From positions 1 to 64,000 of the forward strand of contig JAJEBY010000002.1 in the NCBI GenBank assembly GCA_022822305.1: a stretch of 64,000 bases of DNA, in the 5' to 3' direction. Of the stretch, positions 62,186 to 64,000 are shown in pieces. The stretch is from Anaerolineae bacterium. Its GTDB lineage: Bacteria; Chloroflexota; Anaerolineae; Aggregatilineales; Phototrophicaceae. Every line of letters starts with the position of its first letter. The stretch's first letter is position 1. The notes beneath the pieces are model-generated. The model was not told the DNA's origin. It searched no databases and worked only from the letters and a program-made list of their open reading frames with translations. Made by a program: the position numbers and the translations under genes.

Positions 62186-63481
62186 ATGTTGCCCAGCGAG
62201 ATTTCTAGCGTTACCTTCGAATCGTTTCGAGAATTGACCGATGGCAAAAAGGTCATTTTGCTTTATCCGTGGGCAAACTTCAGAAACGTTTTTTTGAGCT
62301 ATTTTTTGAATGACGCCGCGGAGGGACTGCTTTACCACCGCATACCCGACCAATCGCAGAGTCTTGTAGAGTGGGTGGGCGGCTTGCTGCGGGAACTGCG
62401 CAAGGTGAAGGACGAATTCGGCAGCAATCTGGCCGAAGCTCTTGAATCTGGGAAGGCCGACGAGATGGGCGCGGCGCTCGCGGCTGACTTGGGAATGCTG
62501 GATCAAAACAGTGTGGTTTTGTACATTGATGAGCTTGACCGCGTTCCCCAAGATGCGCATTTCCGGAGATTCGTGCAAGGGCTTGTCGACAAGATGCCGT
62601 CAAACGCTCGCCTGGCGATCAACTCTCGCTTGCTCACCTATGAGCCCTGGATTCAATGGGTAAATCGCGACGAGGCCGTCGTGCTGGGTACGACGCATCG
62701 CTCCAACAATCTTATGTTTACCAAGGAATCATCGCCGAAGCCGCAACTGGAGATCTACGCGTTTGGTCGGGGGCATGCGGTATCTAACGGCCGCGAGGTC
62801 CGACGTTGGGACGGCGCCTTGCCGCGCAATCTCTTCTTTTACTTTATCGACAATCCATTGGTCACGCGCGATCAGGTATTCGAGATTTTCTGGCCCAAGC
62901 TGTCGATAAAGGATGCCACCAACGTCTTCCATGTGACCAAGCGCAAGATTTCGGAACGAATATCCGCGCATGCGGATAACAACGAGAGTTTTGAACTGAC
63001 CAACTATTCCAAAGGCATCTACGTGCCCAGCGACAAGATAGTCCGCCATTACGATGTATATGACTTTGAACAAGCGATGGAATCCGCGCTGATGTCGGAT
63101 GATCCGCATGAAAAGGCGGTGCTTTACCGTCATGCAGTTGATATCTACAAGGCGCCATTCTTGCACACGATCAAGCTGCCATGGGTAGAAGCCCGGCGCA
63201 AACAGCTGCAAGTAATGTATGCGGAGGCGCTGATTGGCATAGCGCATCTGCGGGCGCGCGACGGTCACTGGGAACATGCGCTGGGCAGTTATGTGCGCGC
63301 CATCAAGGAAGTCCCCGAGCGCGAAGACATTCACCGACAGGTAATGCAGATGTACGTCAATCTGGATCGAGGGGAAGACGCCCGCCAACAATACGCTGTG
63401 CTGGAACGTCATCTCAAACGGAAATTCGGCGTTGCTCCCTCGAAGGAGACACGCGAGCTGCTGGAATCCATCGACCATTAG
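62186..63481 (+). CDS. SARP/BTAD-type transcriptional regulator
   Basis: A 431-residue protein. The N-terminal ~180 residues resemble a shortened ATPase module (LLRELRKVKDEFGSNL, Walker-B-like SVVLYIDELDRVPQ) without a clear Walker A. The C-terminal half is a SARP-type regulator: an OmpR-like winged helix (LPRNLFFYFIDNPLVTRDQVFEIFWP, NVFHVTKRKISERI) and a bacterial transcriptional activator domain with TPR-like repeats (about 285-431; YDVYDFEQAMESALMSDD, WEHALGSYVRAIKEVPEREDIHRQ). Such proteins activate nearby or distant operons; targets are unknown. It has its own promoter, and the membrane protein gene follows. Confidence 0.8.
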   Translation: MLPSEISSVTFESFRELTDGKKVILLYPWANFRNVFLSYFLNDAAEGLLYHRIPDQSQSLVEWVGGLLRELRKVKDEFGSNLAEALESGKADEMGAALAADLGMLDQNSVVLYIDELDRVPQDAHFRRFVQGLVDKMPSNARLAINSRLLTYEPWIQWVNRDEAVVLGTTHRSNNLMFTKESSPKPQLEIYAFGRGHAVSNGREVRRWDGALPRNLFFYFIDNPLVTRDQVFEIFWPKLSIKDATNVFHVTKRKISERISAHADNNESFELTNYSKGIYVPSDKIVRHYDVYDFEQAMESALMSDDPHEKAVLYRHAVDIYKAPFLHTIKLPWVEARRKQLQVMYAEALIGIAHLRARDGHWEHALGSYVRAIKEVPEREDIHRQVMQMYVNLDRGEDARQQYAVLERHLKRKFGVAPSKETRELLESIDH

Positions 63482-63545
63482 CGAAGCGGCCCCCCATCGG
63501 TTCAACAACAATACGTTGAGGCAAATCGCCTATTTTTGAGGCTGG

Positions 63546-63554
63546 TGCTATACT
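63546..63554 (+). promoter_or_regulatory. Extended -10 of the terminal membrane protein gene
   Basis: TGCTATACT (TG-n-TATACT), about 77 bases before the ATG at 63631. Confidence 0.4.
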
Positions 63555-63630
63555 ACTGGGGCTGTTGTCTGCCTCATTGGCTGCAATGGGCTGGTCAAAG
63601 CAAGCGGTTGATTAACCAAAGGTTTTGTCG

Positions 63631-64000
63631 ATGCTCCAAGATCAGACAATTGAGGACAATCAGTCCAACCTGTGGCGACAGCTCGGACGCTATTTCTCAG
63701 CAGAATACAAAGGCGTATTGATCGCGGCGCTGTTCATGACGATCGTCGGCTGGGGAGGTCTTTTTCATCTGTTAACGGAGACCCGTCCACGTATCGGCGG
63801 CGAGATTTGGTTCTTCTTCATCCTGCTGCAAATCGCGGTGACTGGAACGGCAATACCGGTATTCTGGCTGTACAGCATAAGATCGGCGGACGACGATAGA
63901 AAGACGACGCCTTCGGCTGTTATTGCCCGCCGCGGCGTGTGGGTCGGCATCCTTACCGTATTCTGCGCCTGGCTTCTGATCCCGCGCGCGTTGTCGTTTC
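63631..64000 (+). CDS. Membrane protein, C-terminus beyond the window
   Basis: Frame open to the window end: 123 codons from ATG 63631 (MLQDQTIEDNQSNLW). At least three hydrophobic helices are visible (about 29-48, 63-83 and 107-120 onward). A charged loop RSADDDRKTTPSAV separates the second and third. No family is recognised from the visible part. Upstream AAAGG is a modest ribosome site. It may be coexpressed with or controlled by the SARP-like regulator upstream. Confidence 0.6.
   Translation, partial: MLQDQTIEDNQSNLWRQLGRYFSAEYKGVLIAALFMTIVGWGGLFHLLTETRPRIGGEIWFFFILLQIAVTGTAIPVFWLYSIRSADDDRKTTPSAVIARRGVWVGILTVFCAWLLIPRALSF

Overview
The window is GC-rich bacterial chromosome, most likely from a member of the Chloroflexota (Anaerolineae-like). 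That is an inference from gene content. The supporting genes are a membrane protein with a long Thr-Pro linker and an SH3-like tail, a BTAD/SARP-type regulator, a TIR-transmembrane-WD40 protein, a DUF3179 protein, a CSLREA/choice-of-anchor-type beta-helix protein, a YfhO/GT-C-like giant membrane protein and an E1alpha-E1beta-E2 pyruvate dehydrogenase operon. There is no rRNA, no recognisable tRNA and no CRISPR array. Gene order is mosaic: short housekeeping operons alternate with AT-richer accessory genes.

Layout. 1-140 is the right end of an IS3-family element. 0.5-9.2 kb: NAD-binding epimerase-like protein, then minus-strand glycosyltransferase, TIR-WD40 protein, secreted 5'-nucleotidase, acetyltransferase and SDR. 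9.3-15.9 kb (minus): beta-helix secreted protein, DnaQ-like exonuclease, acetyltransferase, HtrA-like lipoprotein protease, alpha/beta hydrolase and DnaJ-like chaperone. A plus-strand structured RNA with its own terminator lies at about 11.97-12.15 kb. 16.1-20.4 kb: DtxR-type regulator, NUDIX hydrolase, atypical response regulator, nitrilase-family amidase, FRG-domain protein. 20.46-21.06 kb is a cluster of dispersed repeats.

21.1-31.7 kb: D-aminoacylase-like amidohydrolase, SPFH protein, FG-GAP propeller, class C beta-lactamase-like hydrolase, Nal1-like peptidase, threonine synthase, MsrQ-like heme protein, MoaA, SDR. 31.9-43.4 kb: TPT-linker protein, small conserved protein, MscS channel with a coupled membrane protein, giant membrane protein, DUF3179 lipoprotein, GIY-YIG protein, glycosyltransferase. 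43.6-46.8 kb: pdhA-pdhB-pdhC. 46.9-48.6 kb: a restriction-modification operon whose Dam-type methylase is frameshifted at a G7 tract and whose promoter carries two GATC sites. 48.6-58.5 kb: GlsB-like protein, polyphosphate kinase, DUF4139 protein, exonuclease III, M20 amidohydrolase, double aldehyde dehydrogenase. 58.7-60.9 kb: an unfamiliar AT-rich two-gene unit, a small CxxC protein overlapping a membrane-anchored protein with two NusA-like KH1-KH2 modules. 61-64 kb: cyclophilin, SARP-like regulator, and a membrane protein cut by the window end.

The strongest candidates for something undescribed are the NusA-KH membrane unit (58.7-60.9 kb) and the structured RNA with a nine-codon ORF and switchable Shine-Dalgarno pairing (11.97-12.15 kb). 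The frameshifted R-M operon comes next. Starts were adjusted from the longest open frame where a Shine-Dalgarno, a signal peptide, a terminator or an overlap argued for it.
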